The notes beneath the pieces are model-generated. The model saw only the letters and a program-made list of their open reading frames with translations, did not search any database and had not been told where the DNA came from. A stretch of DNA of 64,000 nucleotides, taken from positions 310,001 through 374,000 of the forward strand of contig NZ_CP012882.1 of the NCBI RefSeq assembly GCF_002224265.1, read 5' to 3'. Below, piece after piece: positions 17,557-26,212 of the stretch (its first letter is position 1; each line of letters opens with the position of its first letter). The translations under genes and the position numbers were made by a program. Source of the stretch: Vibrio vulnificus NBRC 15645 = ATCC 27562. GTDB lineage: Bacteria > Pseudomonadota > Gammaproteobacteria > Enterobacterales > Vibrionaceae.

Positions 17557-18438
17557 TTAGCCTTTGACTGCGCCGGAGGTAAGGCCGCTGATCATCTGTT
17601 TCGAGGCAAATAAGTAAGTAATCACTAACGGTAGAATGGAGATGGTAGTGCCCAGCATCACCGCGCCCCAAGGCGTATTGGGAATGCCTTGCACACTTCG
17701 CAGCGCTTGAGTAATGACGTAATTCTCTGGCGTGGTCAGCACCACCAGCGGGTTCATGAAGCTGTTCCAGAAAAAGACAAACTGAACAATCGCCAAGGTC
17801 GCCAGTGCTGGTTTCATCAGCGGCAGTACCACGCTCCAATAGGTGCGAAATTCTCCAGCACCATCGAGTTTCGCCGCTTCGAGTAGCTCTTTGGGAATCG
17901 ATGCCACCACGTGCTGACGCATCAAGAAAATCCCGAATGGCGTGGTGGTAAAGGGCAGCCAAACTGCCATGTGGTTATCGAGCAAACCGAGGAATTTGAC
18001 GATCATAAAGTAGGGAATGAGGCTCAATACGGGGGGGATCATCATTGAGCCCACCAGCATGCCAAAAAGAAAATTCTTACCCTTGAACTGGTAAACGGCA
18101 AAAGCGTAGCCACCCATGCTGCAAAACAGCAGTGAGATGGTGGTGCCAAGGAAGGCAATGTAAATGGAGTTAAACATCGCCTGCCAAAACGGCATGATTT
18201 CCAACAGTTTGGCGTAGTTCACTGCCAAGCTATCGCCAATGGCAAAGCTGATCCCCGTACCAAAAATTTCTGTACGATCTCGTGTGGACAGCAGCGCCGA
18301 CCACAAGAATGGAAACACCGTCATGATGGCAGAGACAATCAGCACCACCGCCAGCAAGACCATCAGGCTTTTTGTCAGCAGTGCCAAGGCTTGCTCACTT
18401 GGTTTCCACGGCAATAACGCGTTGTGTTTGGTCGACAT
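17557..18438 (-). CDS. Sugar ABC importer permease (MalG-like)
   Basis: A 293-residue inner-membrane protein with six predicted membrane segments and the coupling motif EAAKLDGAGEFRTYWSVVLP, the EAA loop of MalG-type permeases. It starts one base after the stop of the MalF-like gene, with its GGGAG ribosome binding site inside the end of that gene, so the two subunits are made in step. Confidence 0.92.
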   Translation of the reverse strand: MSTKHNALLPWKPSEQALALLTKSLMVLLAVVLIVSAIMTVFPFLWSALLSTRDRTEIFGTGISFAIGDSLAVNYAKLLEIMPFWQAMFNSIYIAFLGTTISLLFCSMGGYAFAVYQFKGKNFLFGMLVGSMMIPPVLSLIPYFMIVKFLGLLDNHMAVWLPFTTTPFGIFLMRQHVVASIPKELLEAAKLDGAGEFRTYWSVVLPLMKPALATLAIVQFVFFWNSFMNPLVVLTTPENYVITQALRSVQGIPNTPWGAVMLGTTISILPLVITYLFASKQMISGLTSGAVKG

Positions 18439-18439
18439 C

Positions 18440-19429
18440 TTATTGCTCCCCTAACCCTTTCTTACCAAAGAAGAAAAATTGCACTGCGGTACAGCCCGCA
18501 ATCAAAATAAACAGTAGCCACGAAATCGCAGACGCCGTGCCCATTTCCAGCCATTCCCACCCCACTTTGTACAAGTACATCGAGATGGTTAAGCCAGACT
18601 GGCCCGTGCCTCCGGTACCGCGCGTCAGCACAAACGGCTCTTCAAACAGCTGCAAGTTGCCGATGATGGTCATGGTGACGGCGAAGAAAACAAACGGGCG
18701 AATCATTGGCAATGAAATGCTCCAGAAACGACGCCACGCATTGGCACCATCCATGCGCGCTGCTTCCAAAATCTCTTTCGGTATGGTCATGAGGCCGGTG
18801 GTGTAGAGCACGATGTTGAAACCGGTGTATTTCCAAAACACCATAATGGCGATGGACGGCTTGACCATACTGGCGTCATCGAGCCAGCGAACTGGTTGAT
18901 AGTCGTTCACCCAAGAGAAGGCCCAACCCAGTAGTGAACTGTCTGCCAATGCCATCAAGCTTTGGTTGATGATCCCCGAGTTCGGCGAATACATGTTGAA
19001 GAAGATCAGCGACGCGGCAACGGTTGAAGTAATGAACGGTAAGAAATAAGCCGATGTCAGCCAATGACGCAGGCGGTCGCTCATCGACACCAAGATGTAA
19101 GCCACAGGTAACGCCACAAGGTGTTGCGCCACGCCTGAGGTAATGGCCAGCCACAAGGTATTTTTGAGTGAGCGCCACAACCAAGGGTCAGTCAAGGCGA
19201 TGTGGTAGTTCTCAAGCCCCACATAGTTCATCGCCCCCAGTCCTTCCACGGGGTTCCACTCATGAAAGGAGAGAAAAATAGAAAACAGTAACGGGAAGAC
19301 CCCGAACACAGAAAAAATAATCAAAAACGGCAGCAAAAATCCATACGGTGTAAGCGCTTTCAAATTGAGACGAGAAAAAAAGCTCTTACGCTGTGATGTT
19401 TCCATAACCTTGCTCGCTGCATGATTCAT
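18440..19429 (-). CDS. Sugar ABC importer permease (MalF-like)
   Basis: A 329-residue inner-membrane protein with a polar N-terminal tail, six membrane segments and the coupling loop EAARMDGANAWRRFWSISLP. I place the start at the ATG at 19429, eight bases after GAGG; the GTG two codons upstream is too near that site. It forms the heterodimeric channel with the MalG-like protein that follows. Confidence 0.92.
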   Translation of the reverse strand: MNHAASKVMETSQRKSFFSRLNLKALTPYGFLLPFLIIFSVFGVFPLLFSIFLSFHEWNPVEGLGAMNYVGLENYHIALTDPWLWRSLKNTLWLAITSGVAQHLVALPVAYILVSMSDRLRHWLTSAYFLPFITSTVAASLIFFNMYSPNSGIINQSLMALADSSLLGWAFSWVNDYQPVRWLDDASMVKPSIAIMVFWKYTGFNIVLYTTGLMTIPKEILEAARMDGANAWRRFWSISLPMIRPFVFFAVTMTIIGNLQLFEEPFVLTRGTGGTGQSGLTISMYLYKVGWEWLEMGTASAISWLLFILIAGCTAVQFFFFGKKGLGEQ

Positions 19430-19488
19430 AGTCACGACCTCTTGCTCAGGAAGGAGCTTCCCCCTTCCCTGCTTTACTGAATTGCCTT

Positions 19489-19512
19489 GATGGCTTCGTC
19501 ACTGAAGCCATC
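19489..19512 (-). promoter_or_regulatory. Intercistronic stem-loop between binding-protein and permease genes
   Basis: GATGGCTTC and GAAGCCATC form a perfect 9-bp stem with a six-base loop just after the binding-protein stop, within a 90-bp gap. No T tract follows. The place matches the malE-malF intercistronic hairpin of enteric bacteria, where it favours binding-protein mRNA. Confidence 0.6.
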
Positions 19513-19519
19513 GGCAAGA

Positions 19520-20764
19520 TTACATATTGCGTGTACGGCGCTTAATCAGACGTTCCGCTTCTTTGAGTGCGGTTTTGATGTCTTTGCCTTCGTCCAACAC
19601 TTCCATCAAAGCGTTTTCTAAAATGATAGACCGTGCAACGTGATCGCCCTTCGCTGGCGCAACCGGCTTGATGTTTTTTGCCACATCGGCAAACAACAAG
19701 CGCGCTTTCTGGCCGCCTAAGAAGGCAATCTCTTCTTGAAACATAGGATCATCGTAAGTGGTGGTGTTGGCAGGGAACGCCGCAATGGTGGCGAAATGCT
19801 GCAACTGAATATCACGACGCGTCGTCATGTACTCGATCAGCTTCCATGCTTCATCCTGATGTTTCGATTGGGTTGGAATCGAGAGGAACGAACCACCCCA
19901 ACTGCCGTAAATGCCATCAGGCAAGTGAGAGACACCCCATTTTCCGGCGGTTTCTGGCGCAATCCAGTTATTGAGGTGGCCCAGTAGCCATGCACCAGAA
20001 AGTTGGGTAGCAAAAGTGCCGTTGCGGAAGCCTTCATACCATTCGTTTGACCACGCCAAAATACGGCCATCTAACCCTTTGTCGCGAATGGTTTTCGCCA
20101 CTTCAAAAGCGTGAACAAAGCGTTCTGAGGTGACGACTGGGTTGCCCTCTTTATCAAAGTAGAGCCCTTCTCCTTCTGGTACGGTGGTGAAAATGATCGC
20201 TTGAGCCACGTCCGCCGCAGAGGCAATCAACTGCACGTTTTGTTGCTTGAGTTTTTCACCCGCCGCGATGTAAGAATCCCAATCTTTGATCGCTTCTTTT
20301 ACATCAATGCCCGCTTTGGCAAAGATGTCGCTGCGGTAGTACATCACCCCCGGGCCAAGGTCGACAGGAATACCATACATATTGCCATCGGCCCCTTTGC
20401 CTTGCGCCCATGCATACGGCGCAAAGCGTTCTTGATATTTATCGGCGCCATATTGCTGCGAAAGGTTAACCAACCCACCCGAGGCGACAAATGGACCAAT
20501 CTTCTCAACATCCACCACAATCACATCCCCGGCACCTGAACCGGTGGCGAGGTTGGTGGTCAACTTGGTGTGGTGATCGCCGTGGTTATTCATCAAATAG
20601 TCCACTTTGATGCCCGTTTCTTGCTCAAATTCCGGCAGCAGCACTTTTAAGCTGCTGTCGAAATCGGGAAAGCCATCGAAGCGAATTTTCTGTTCTGCGG
20701 CATTCACCGTGGCGGCGAGTCCCAGAGCCACACTGCAAGCAAGCGTCAATGATGTCAGTTTCAT
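19520..20764 (-). CDS. Periplasmic sugar-binding protein (MalE-like, SBP family 1)
   Basis: A 414-residue secreted protein with a signal peptide (MKLTSLTLACSVALGLAATVNAA, then EQKIRFDGF) and a family 1 sugar-binding fold: FEQETGIKVDY near the N-terminus, GIPVDLGPGVMYYRSD, and WGGSFLSIPTQSKHQDEAWKLIEYM. AAGGA stands seven bases before the ATG. It follows the LacI gene by 20 bp and begins the structural part of the operon. Ligand inferred to be a short beta-glucoside from the GH1 partner. Confidence 0.92.
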   Translation of the reverse strand: MKLTSLTLACSVALGLAATVNAAEQKIRFDGFPDFDSSLKVLLPEFEQETGIKVDYLMNNHGDHHTKLTTNLATGSGAGDVIVVDVEKIGPFVASGGLVNLSQQYGADKYQERFAPYAWAQGKGADGNMYGIPVDLGPGVMYYRSDIFAKAGIDVKEAIKDWDSYIAAGEKLKQQNVQLIASAADVAQAIIFTTVPEGEGLYFDKEGNPVVTSERFVHAFEVAKTIRDKGLDGRILAWSNEWYEGFRNGTFATQLSGAWLLGHLNNWIAPETAGKWGVSHLPDGIYGSWGGSFLSIPTQSKHQDEAWKLIEYMTTRRDIQLQHFATIAAFPANTTTYDDPMFQEEIAFLGGQKARLLFADVAKNIKPVAPAKGDHVARSIILENALMEVLDEGKDIKTALKEAERLIKRRTRNM

Positions 20765-20784
20765 GGTATTGTCCTTAATGGTTT

Positions 20785-21789
20785 TTATAGGGTCGAACTC
20801 ACGTTAACGGACTCTCGGATCACCAAGGTTGGCGATAGGCGAAAATTCACGTCACGTTTGTTTTTATTCAGTATTTGCAAAGTGAGCTGTACTGCCTCCA
20901 GACTCATTTGCTCAATGGGGAAGTTGACAGTGGTCAGCGCGGGAGTTAAGTAGCGCGCAAACAAAATGTCATCAAACCCCACCAGAGAAACGTCTTCGGG
21001 AACTCGAATTCGTTGCTCTTTCATTACCTCGAAAGCCCCAAACGCCATGTGATCGTTACACGCGAATACCGCAGAAAAAGTGTGTCCGCGATTGAGTAAT
21101 TTTCGCATGGCACTTGCGCCACTCTCTTCGGTAAAACCGGCCTCGGACACCAACGCCTCGTCATACTCGATGCCCGCCGCTTCTAAAGCTTTGCGGTAAC
21201 CTTGTAAACGCCCCCGTGCGTCAGATTTGTCCAGAGGTCCGGTAATACAGGCGATGCTGTGGTGACCACGTTGCAACAGATATTCCGTTGCCATTCGTCC
21301 CCCCAGCTCGTTATCAATATCAATACAGCTGCTGGCGAGCTCGGGTATAAAACGGTTCACCAGCACCAGCGGAATGCCTTTGCTTTCCAACTCAATTAAA
21401 TAGTCATCCGACAGGTTTTGCGTGTGGAGGATCATCGCGTCCACTCGCCTGCCAAGAAGAAACTCCACCGATTCCCGTTGGCTCTCTTCACTGTTGTTAC
21501 CGGCGGTGACAATCACGTGGTAACCAAAACGGCGAAACTGTTCTTCAATGCAGTGCAAAATACCGGAGTAAAACGGCCCACCCAGCTCGGGCACGATGAT
21601 GCCAATACTGCCGGTGCGGCTAGAAGCTAGGGCTTGAGCGATGGCGTTCGGCCGATAGCCCAACACTTGAATCGCTTTTTCAACGCGGAGCTTTTTATCG
21701 TGGCTAACGCGGCAAGAGCCATTCACAACCCGAGATACGGTTGCTTGAGACACCCCTGCGTATTCCGATACATCTTTAATCGTTGCCAC
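20785..21789 (-). CDS. LacI/GalR-family regulator, first gene of the beta-glucoside operon
   Basis: A 334-residue regulator with the helix-turn-helix TIKDVSEYAGVSQATVSRVV, hinge GYRPNAIAQALASSRTGS, and a sensor domain with IDNELGG and LVGFDD. The start is a GTG with AAGGAG seven bases upstream. It leads the importer/GH1 operon and its promoter region contains two TGAAAC/GTTTCA palindromes and a CRP-like site, so autoregulation is likely. It matches the LacI at 2217-3227 closely through most of its length, including the INRFIPELA/LNRYIPEIA region, which suggests similar effectors but, from the flanking sites, different operators. Confidence 0.9.
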   Translation of the reverse strand: MATIKDVSEYAGVSQATVSRVVNGSCRVSHDKKLRVEKAIQVLGYRPNAIAQALASSRTGSIGIIVPELGGPFYSGILHCIEEQFRRFGYHVIVTAGNNSEESQRESVEFLLGRRVDAMILHTQNLSDDYLIELESKGIPLVLVNRFIPELASSCIDIDNELGGRMATEYLLQRGHHSIACITGPLDKSDARGRLQGYRKALEAAGIEYDEALVSEAGFTEESGASAMRKLLNRGHTFSAVFACNDHMAFGAFEVMKEQRIRVPEDVSLVGFDDILFARYLTPALTTVNFPIEQMSLEAVQLTLQILNKNKRDVNFRLSPTLVIRESVNVSSTL

Positions 21790-21821
21790 TCTTTTGCTCC
21801 TTACGTTTGCGCCTTGTTCTC

Positions 21822-21833
21822 GAAACCGCTTTC
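21822..21833. promoter_or_regulatory. LacI-family operator near the lacI-type start
   Basis: GAAACCGCTTTC, a near-perfect palindrome about 32 bp before the GTG start of the regulator gene. Its arms GAAA/TTTC resemble those of the perfect site at 21951. Confidence 0.5.
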
Positions 21834-21869
21834 ATGCTGCTAAGTATTTCTGATCTCCCGACAAACTCG

Positions 21870-21885
21870 CGTGATCGAGATCGCA
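21870..21885. promoter_or_regulatory. Candidate CRP-binding site
   Basis: CGTGATCGAGATCGCA matches TGTGA-N6-TCACA with one mismatch in each half. It lies about 80 bp upstream of the regulator/importer operon, a fitting place for cAMP-CRP activation of a sugar operon. Confidence 0.5.
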
Positions 21886-21950
21886 TCAAACTAGGGGTTA
21901 AAATGAGTAAATGCTTAAATAATGAAGGCCAACTCACTTTATTTGCCTCT

Positions 21951-21967
21951 CATGAAACTGTTTCATG
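21951..21967. promoter_or_regulatory. LacI-family operator, perfect 17-bp palindrome
   Basis: CATGAAACTGTTTCATG is perfectly symmetrical around its central T. It lies between the regulator gene and the 3' end of the porin gene. The TGAAA/TTTCA arms recur before the porin gene at 23521. Confidence 0.7.
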
Positions 21968-22020
21968 GTGGCATTTCACGGCGAAGCGACGCCTGCTACT
22001 GCTGAGCAGTTTAGGCAAAT

Positions 22021-22048
22021 GCATGGCCAAAGATTCCCCTGGCCATGC
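22021..22048 (-). terminator. Hairpin after the porin gene
   Basis: GCATGGCCA and TGGCCATGC form a perfect 9-bp stem with a 10-base loop just after the porin stop. Only a short T-containing stretch follows on the minus strand, so it may be a weak terminator or mRNA-stabilising structure. Confidence 0.5.
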
Positions 22049-22059
22049 GCGTTAGCGTG

Positions 22060-23340
22060 TTACCACCATGCTTCCCACATTGCGCCCACACTCAGCGTAT
22101 CTTGCTTGGCTTGATCCACACCGGAGACGGTGCTTTCTACATCTCCCACCGTGGCATAAAAGCGCAACATCGGACGGCTCCATGGCAATCCCCCCATCGA
22201 GATGTTTTGCGAAAGCGTGACTTTCCAGCCCGATTTTTCGTCACCGTTATCGAAATCTTCCAGCGCATAACCCGCTTCTAGCCAAGTGGAATGAACATCG
22301 CTCCAGTTGTACATTGGCCGCACGATCGCCGAGTATTCGTTTTTCTCATCCACATCTTTACCCGCGATGTTTTTGAAAGACGCTAAGTAGTCGATATACA
22401 ACGGCTCTGAGGGGTTAAAGCTGCCTTCCCAACTGAGGTAAGTCACTTGTTGATCGCCCGCTAAATCAAAGGCGGAGTTATCCGCGCCATCGGCGTATTT
22501 CATCGTCAGCTTATTGCCGCCACCAAAATCCACCACCGCGCCCACTTGCCAAGCGGTTTCCCCTTGTTTTGCCGCATCCGCTTCATCAGAAGCAAAACCA
22601 TAGTTGGCATAGAGATCGAGCGTCGCCGCACCCAAATCCATCGCGTGCAATCGAGAGGTTAAGGCATAGATACCGGTGTCATTGCCCAGCGCGCCACCAT
22701 CCCCGTTATCCACTTGGCCGACAAAGCCAAAATCAAACTTAGCGCCGCCTAAGTTAAGGTTTTTGAAGCCACCACCTTGGCCATCGTGGCTCATCCAAAA
22801 GTAGTCATTTAACCCTTGTTGTGGACGTTGATGGAAATCACGCCCCGCCCACACATAAAGTTCAGGCTGGCTTTCAAACAGATTGGTGGCCCCCGCGTAG
22901 GCTTTTTTCAAATTCAAACCACCCGGTGAGCTCCATTGATCAATGCCCCATTGATCCATCATGAAGACGATGTCCCAAATCGCTCCGCCGTCGGTCTTAA
23001 AGGCTTTCGCAAGTTGAAACTCACCGCCGTTTGCTTCGTTGCCGAGACGGCCCACCGCTGCGCCACTGCTGCCCACTTGCACGTAGCGATTATCCCCCGC
23101 TGCATAGTGCGCGCCGTAACGTGCATAGCCGGAAAACACAATGCCCAGTGGTACTTCGGTGTCTGGTGTGAGCACCGCAGGTTGTTGATCGTAGACGTAA
23201 GCGGTTTCCAGTTTGGCTTCGAGCTCCTGAATGCGTTTTTCCAACGCATCAAGATCAGATTCCGAGGTTGCAAAGGCAGAGACAGAAGCAAGCGAAGAGG
23301 CCACCGCAAGAGCAAGAGGTAAAAGTCGTAAGGTTTTCAT
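22060..23340 (-). CDS. LamB/maltoporin-family outer-membrane sugar porin
   Basis: A 426-residue outer-membrane protein. The ATG at 23340 (AGGGA six bases upstream) gives a clean signal peptide MKTLRLLPLALAVASSLASVSAFA; the longer frame adds 11 residues without a ribosome binding site. Mature residues begin with a short coiled coil (LDALEKRIQELEAKLE), as in ScrY/BglH-type porins, followed by FSGYARYG, WAGRDFHQR, YFWMSHDGQGGG and a C-terminal aromatic end (MWEAWW) typical of LamB 18-strand barrels. It lies upstream of the regulator and importer genes in the same direction, with an operator-like site before it, and would admit the sugar to the periplasm. Confidence 0.88.
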   Translation of the reverse strand: MKTLRLLPLALAVASSLASVSAFATSESDLDALEKRIQELEAKLETAYVYDQQPAVLTPDTEVPLGIVFSGYARYGAHYAAGDNRYVQVGSSGAAVGRLGNEANGGEFQLAKAFKTDGGAIWDIVFMMDQWGIDQWSSPGGLNLKKAYAGATNLFESQPELYVWAGRDFHQRPQQGLNDYFWMSHDGQGGGFKNLNLGGAKFDFGFVGQVDNGDGGALGNDTGIYALTSRLHAMDLGAATLDLYANYGFASDEADAAKQGETAWQVGAVVDFGGGNKLTMKYADGADNSAFDLAGDQQVTYLSWEGSFNPSEPLYIDYLASFKNIAGKDVDEKNEYSAIVRPMYNWSDVHSTWLEAGYALEDFDNGDEKSGWKVTLSQNISMGGLPWSRPMLRFYATVGDVESTVSGVDQAKQDTLSVGAMWEAWW

Positions 23341-23520
23341 GTGTGTTCCCTGTTTATGGTTATTGGTTGCCATAGTAGGGAATGAAAGGCTTGAAAATGT
23401 CGCCCCGCTTCACAGGCTGTTCTGACTCGAAGCGCCATGAAACTGGGCTAGGCAAGCGTGAAACCAGATTGTGTTTTGAGATCAGAAAGATAGAGAAACA
23501 TGCAAGCCGAAGAGGACATT

Positions 23521-23534
23521 TGAAATCGGTTTCA
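23521..23534. promoter_or_regulatory. LacI-family operator candidate before the porin gene
   Basis: TGAAATCGGTTTCA is palindromic except for one pair and has the same TGAAA/TTTCA arms as the 21951 site. Single half-sites (TGAAAC) are also seen at 23438 and 23459. The 529-bp gap 23341-23869 has no gene that I can see; its right half is A/T-rich and probably carries the divergent promoters. Confidence 0.5.
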
Positions 23535-23869
23535 TTTCATGGCGATTAGCTAATGTCATCACGATTTCGAGTCACTGTTTGTTGTTTGAAAAGCTCATGC
23601 TACGTGAAATATTCATGACGGTGAAAGTTTTCATGATTGCGTGGTTATCGCTTACCGAGCTCAAAGTTATCGTTTCATTCAGAATTCATAAACACACTCA
23701 ATATCATAAACTTACAGACTGACTTTCGTCTTATTATTAGGAATAATTACATTAGAATTACATGACATTTGAGCCGCTAAGAGAACAAATAACCACCAGC
23801 ATGAGATTATAAAAACAGCATACCGAGGCTATAATGACTGCATAATCAATAACAATCGGGTCACAGGAA

Positions 23870-24331
23870 ATGAAGTATCTTGCTCTTGTTTGGGGCTTAC
23901 TCATTGCACCTCAGGTGTACAGCTATAATTTGCAAATGGATATCCCCCATGCCCCAGCGGTTGTGTTAACCGTTCAGGATTTAGAGCAAATGGAAGCCAC
24001 GCAATACACCACCATGCTTCCTTGGCTTAGCGCGCCAGCCACCTTTACCGGAGTCAAGCTCAGCACCCTTTTAGCGCAACAGTATGGCTTTATTCCTAAT
24101 CGCGTCACTCTGCGCGCCTTAAACGACTACGCCGCCGACATCGATCTCTCTGATATCGAAAAATATCAGCCTATCGTTGCTTATTGGCAAGACGGCAAAC
24201 CCATGCGAGTGAGAGATAAAGGTCCTTTCTGGCTCATCTACCCGCAATCTTCGTTTCCAAAAGAACTGAATATCGAACGCTACCATTCCCAAATGGTTTG
24301 GCAGTTAAAACAAATACATATCGCGAAGTGA
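23870..24331 (+). CDS. Periplasmic molybdopterin-oxidoreductase-fold protein lacking cysteine
   Basis: A 153-residue protein with a short signal peptide (MKYLALVWGLLIAPQVYSYN). The body resembles the SUOX/YedY-type molybdopterin-binding fold: a short TLRALNDYAADIDLSD block, then VAYWQDGKPMRVRDKGPFWL and a MVWQLKQI ending. There is not one cysteine in the sequence, so the molybdenum-ligating Cys of active enzymes is absent, and the domain is shorter than the enzymes. A sensing or binding role is more likely than catalysis. The gene ends 14 bp before a diguanylate cyclase gene, and the two probably form an operon. Confidence 0.72.
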   Translation: MKYLALVWGLLIAPQVYSYNLQMDIPHAPAVVLTVQDLEQMEATQYTTMLPWLSAPATFTGVKLSTLLAQQYGFIPNRVTLRALNDYAADIDLSDIEKYQPIVAYWQDGKPMRVRDKGPFWLIYPQSSFPKELNIERYHSQMVWQLKQIHIAK

Positions 24332-24345
24332 TGTGAAAACGAATA

Positions 24346-25437
24346 ATGCAAAAAACAAACTTAAATCTTTATAAAGGGCCCTTTTCAACTTCAGCAAAAC
24401 TGACTTTGCTGGCAGTGACCGTCTGCTTGTTGATCGCCAATCTTGCCCTACTGCAGGAAACGAGAACCTTGGCACGCTCTTACTCAGACTCACAAAATCA
24501 AGCCACTTGGTTTCTTTTCAATCTCTCGAAAGAGCTCTCTGAATTGGTGAGTGAATCGAGTCGCGCCGAAGACAGCAGCTACGACCTCAAGCGAGTCGAA
24601 CTGAAATATGAGCTCACTTGGAGCCGTTTTGATTTGTTGATCAACAGTCGAGAAAGCGACACCTTTCTCTCGCGAAACGAAGTAAAAAGCTTTTTCGTCG
24701 ATCTGTTTTACCAGTTCCAAACGCTAGAGCAGCCGCTGCAACTCGCACTAAACGGTGATGACAACGCCGCTAAACTGTTTTACCGCGAAACCAGCCGCCT
24801 TTATCTGTCCATGATCGACTATGTGACGCGCAATTTCCGCGTCGCCAGCCCTTTGTATAAAGAACAGCAGATGCGCGCACAACTGCTCTTCCAAGCTCAG
24901 TTTGTGCTGTTAGGCATTTTTGTCTTGTGTGCTGGCTTCATGGCTTATTTCTTCTACAAAGAAGCCCGTTTTCACAAAAAGATGTCGTTAACCGATCCGC
25001 TGACTCAATTGCCAAACCGTATCGGTATGTTTTTGCACATGGATAAGTACATCCAGGACAAAGAGCATTTTTCGATCTACCTATTGGATCTCAATGGCTT
25101 CAAAGCCATCAATGACAATCTTGGCCATCAAGCGGGCGATGCCGCATTGCAAGAAGTGGCGCTGCGATTAAAAAAACTGGAAAACGCCTCAGTGCGAGTG
25201 TGCCGCATGGGAGGCGATGAATTTGCCGTGCTGTGCAAACACGTCACCAATGACGAACATCAGGTGCTCAATCAGGCGATTCATCAGCTGTTTGTGCCAC
25301 CGATTGCCCTCGAACAAGGCCCAGCTAAGCTTTCCACCAGTTTAGGTCGAGCCTGTTTTCCAGATGATTCAGAAAATGTGGATGCGCTCATCAATCTAGC
25401 TGACAAACGCATGTACCGCATGAAGTTTTCTCGGTAG
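24346..25437 (+). CDS. Membrane-bound diguanylate cyclase (GGDEF)
   Basis: A 363-residue inner-membrane protein. A first membrane segment (residues about 17-36) and a second (LLFQAQFVLLGIFVLCAGFMAYFFY, near 185-205 in approximate position) enclose a helical periplasmic domain of about 150 residues. The C-terminal domain has the intact GGDEF active site at residues 289-293 (MGGDEFAV), so it should make c-di-GMP. No RxxD inhibitory site is seen five residues before it. The upstream molybdopterin-fold protein probably signals to the periplasmic domain. Confidence 0.92.
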   Translation: MQKTNLNLYKGPFSTSAKLTLLAVTVCLLIANLALLQETRTLARSYSDSQNQATWFLFNLSKELSELVSESSRAEDSSYDLKRVELKYELTWSRFDLLINSRESDTFLSRNEVKSFFVDLFYQFQTLEQPLQLALNGDDNAAKLFYRETSRLYLSMIDYVTRNFRVASPLYKEQQMRAQLLFQAQFVLLGIFVLCAGFMAYFFYKEARFHKKMSLTDPLTQLPNRIGMFLHMDKYIQDKEHFSIYLLDLNGFKAINDNLGHQAGDAALQEVALRLKKLENASVRVCRMGGDEFAVLCKHVTNDEHQVLNQAIHQLFVPPIALEQGPAKLSTSLGRACFPDDSENVDALINLADKRMYRMKFSR

Positions 25438-25555
25438 GGTCGTCGATCTATAATGCTTTATCGAACACCCATTATTTGCTTTCTCCACTAGCACCCAATA
25501 AGTATTCCATCGATAATTGGCAGGCAACACTGCATTGGAGAAACTGAAATAAATC

Positions 25556-26212
25556 ATGCGATTACTACTGATTGAAGACGACACACTGCTTGGCCAATCC
25601 ATGGTGACTTCGCTAAGTCGCCATGGCTATACGGTCGATTGGTTAGAAAAAGGCTCGGGCGTCACCAGCGCACTGAAAACCGAAGATTTCACGGCGGTGA
25701 TCCTCGATTTAACCTTACCGGATATCGATGGCTTGGACGTGCTGCGCAACATTCGCAGTGCTGGCTTCAACTTGCCAGTGGTGATTTTGACCGCCAGAGA
25801 CGACATCAAAGATCGCGTTCAAGGCTTAGACCGCGGCGCGGACGATTATCTGGGCAAACCTTTTGCGCTCGAAGAGTTGTTGGCCCGTTTGCGAGTGGTG
25901 ATTCGTCGTCAATCTGGCAGCGCTACGGAAGTGATTGACGTGGGCGAATTGAGCCTTTCCCTTTCCGAGCAGTCCATTCGTTATCAAGAGGCCGTTTTAA
26001 AACTGACGCGCAACGAGTTCAAAATCCTTGCGGCGTTAATGACCAATGCCGGACGAGTGATGAGTAAAGATCAGTTACAGCAGTCTCTACACGGTTGGGA
26101 TGACAGTGCCAGCGACAACGCCATTGAAGTACACATTCACAACTTGCGCAAAAAGGCACCCAACGTGCCGATAAAAAACATTCGTGGCGTGGGGTACATC
26201 ATTGAAAAGTAG
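25556..26212 (+). CDS. OmpR-family response regulator (QseB/PmrA-like)
   Basis: A 218-residue regulator with an N-terminal receiver (acidic pair EDD at 7-9, phospho-acceptor Asp51 in VILDLTLP, Lys in GKPF) and a C-terminal winged helix (LKLTRNEFKILAALM...VEVHIHNLRKK-type ending). The ribosome binding site is weak: GGAG lies 15 bases before the ATG. It overlaps the sensor kinase gene, so both are co-transcribed and translationally coupled. Confidence 0.93.
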   Translation: MRLLLIEDDTLLGQSMVTSLSRHGYTVDWLEKGSGVTSALKTEDFTAVILDLTLPDIDGLDVLRNIRSAGFNLPVVILTARDDIKDRVQGLDRGADDYLGKPFALEELLARLRVVIRRQSGSATEVIDVGELSLSLSEQSIRYQEAVLKLTRNEFKILAALMTNAGRVMSKDQLQQSLHGWDDSASDNAIEVHIHNLRKKAPNVPIKNIRGVGYIIEK

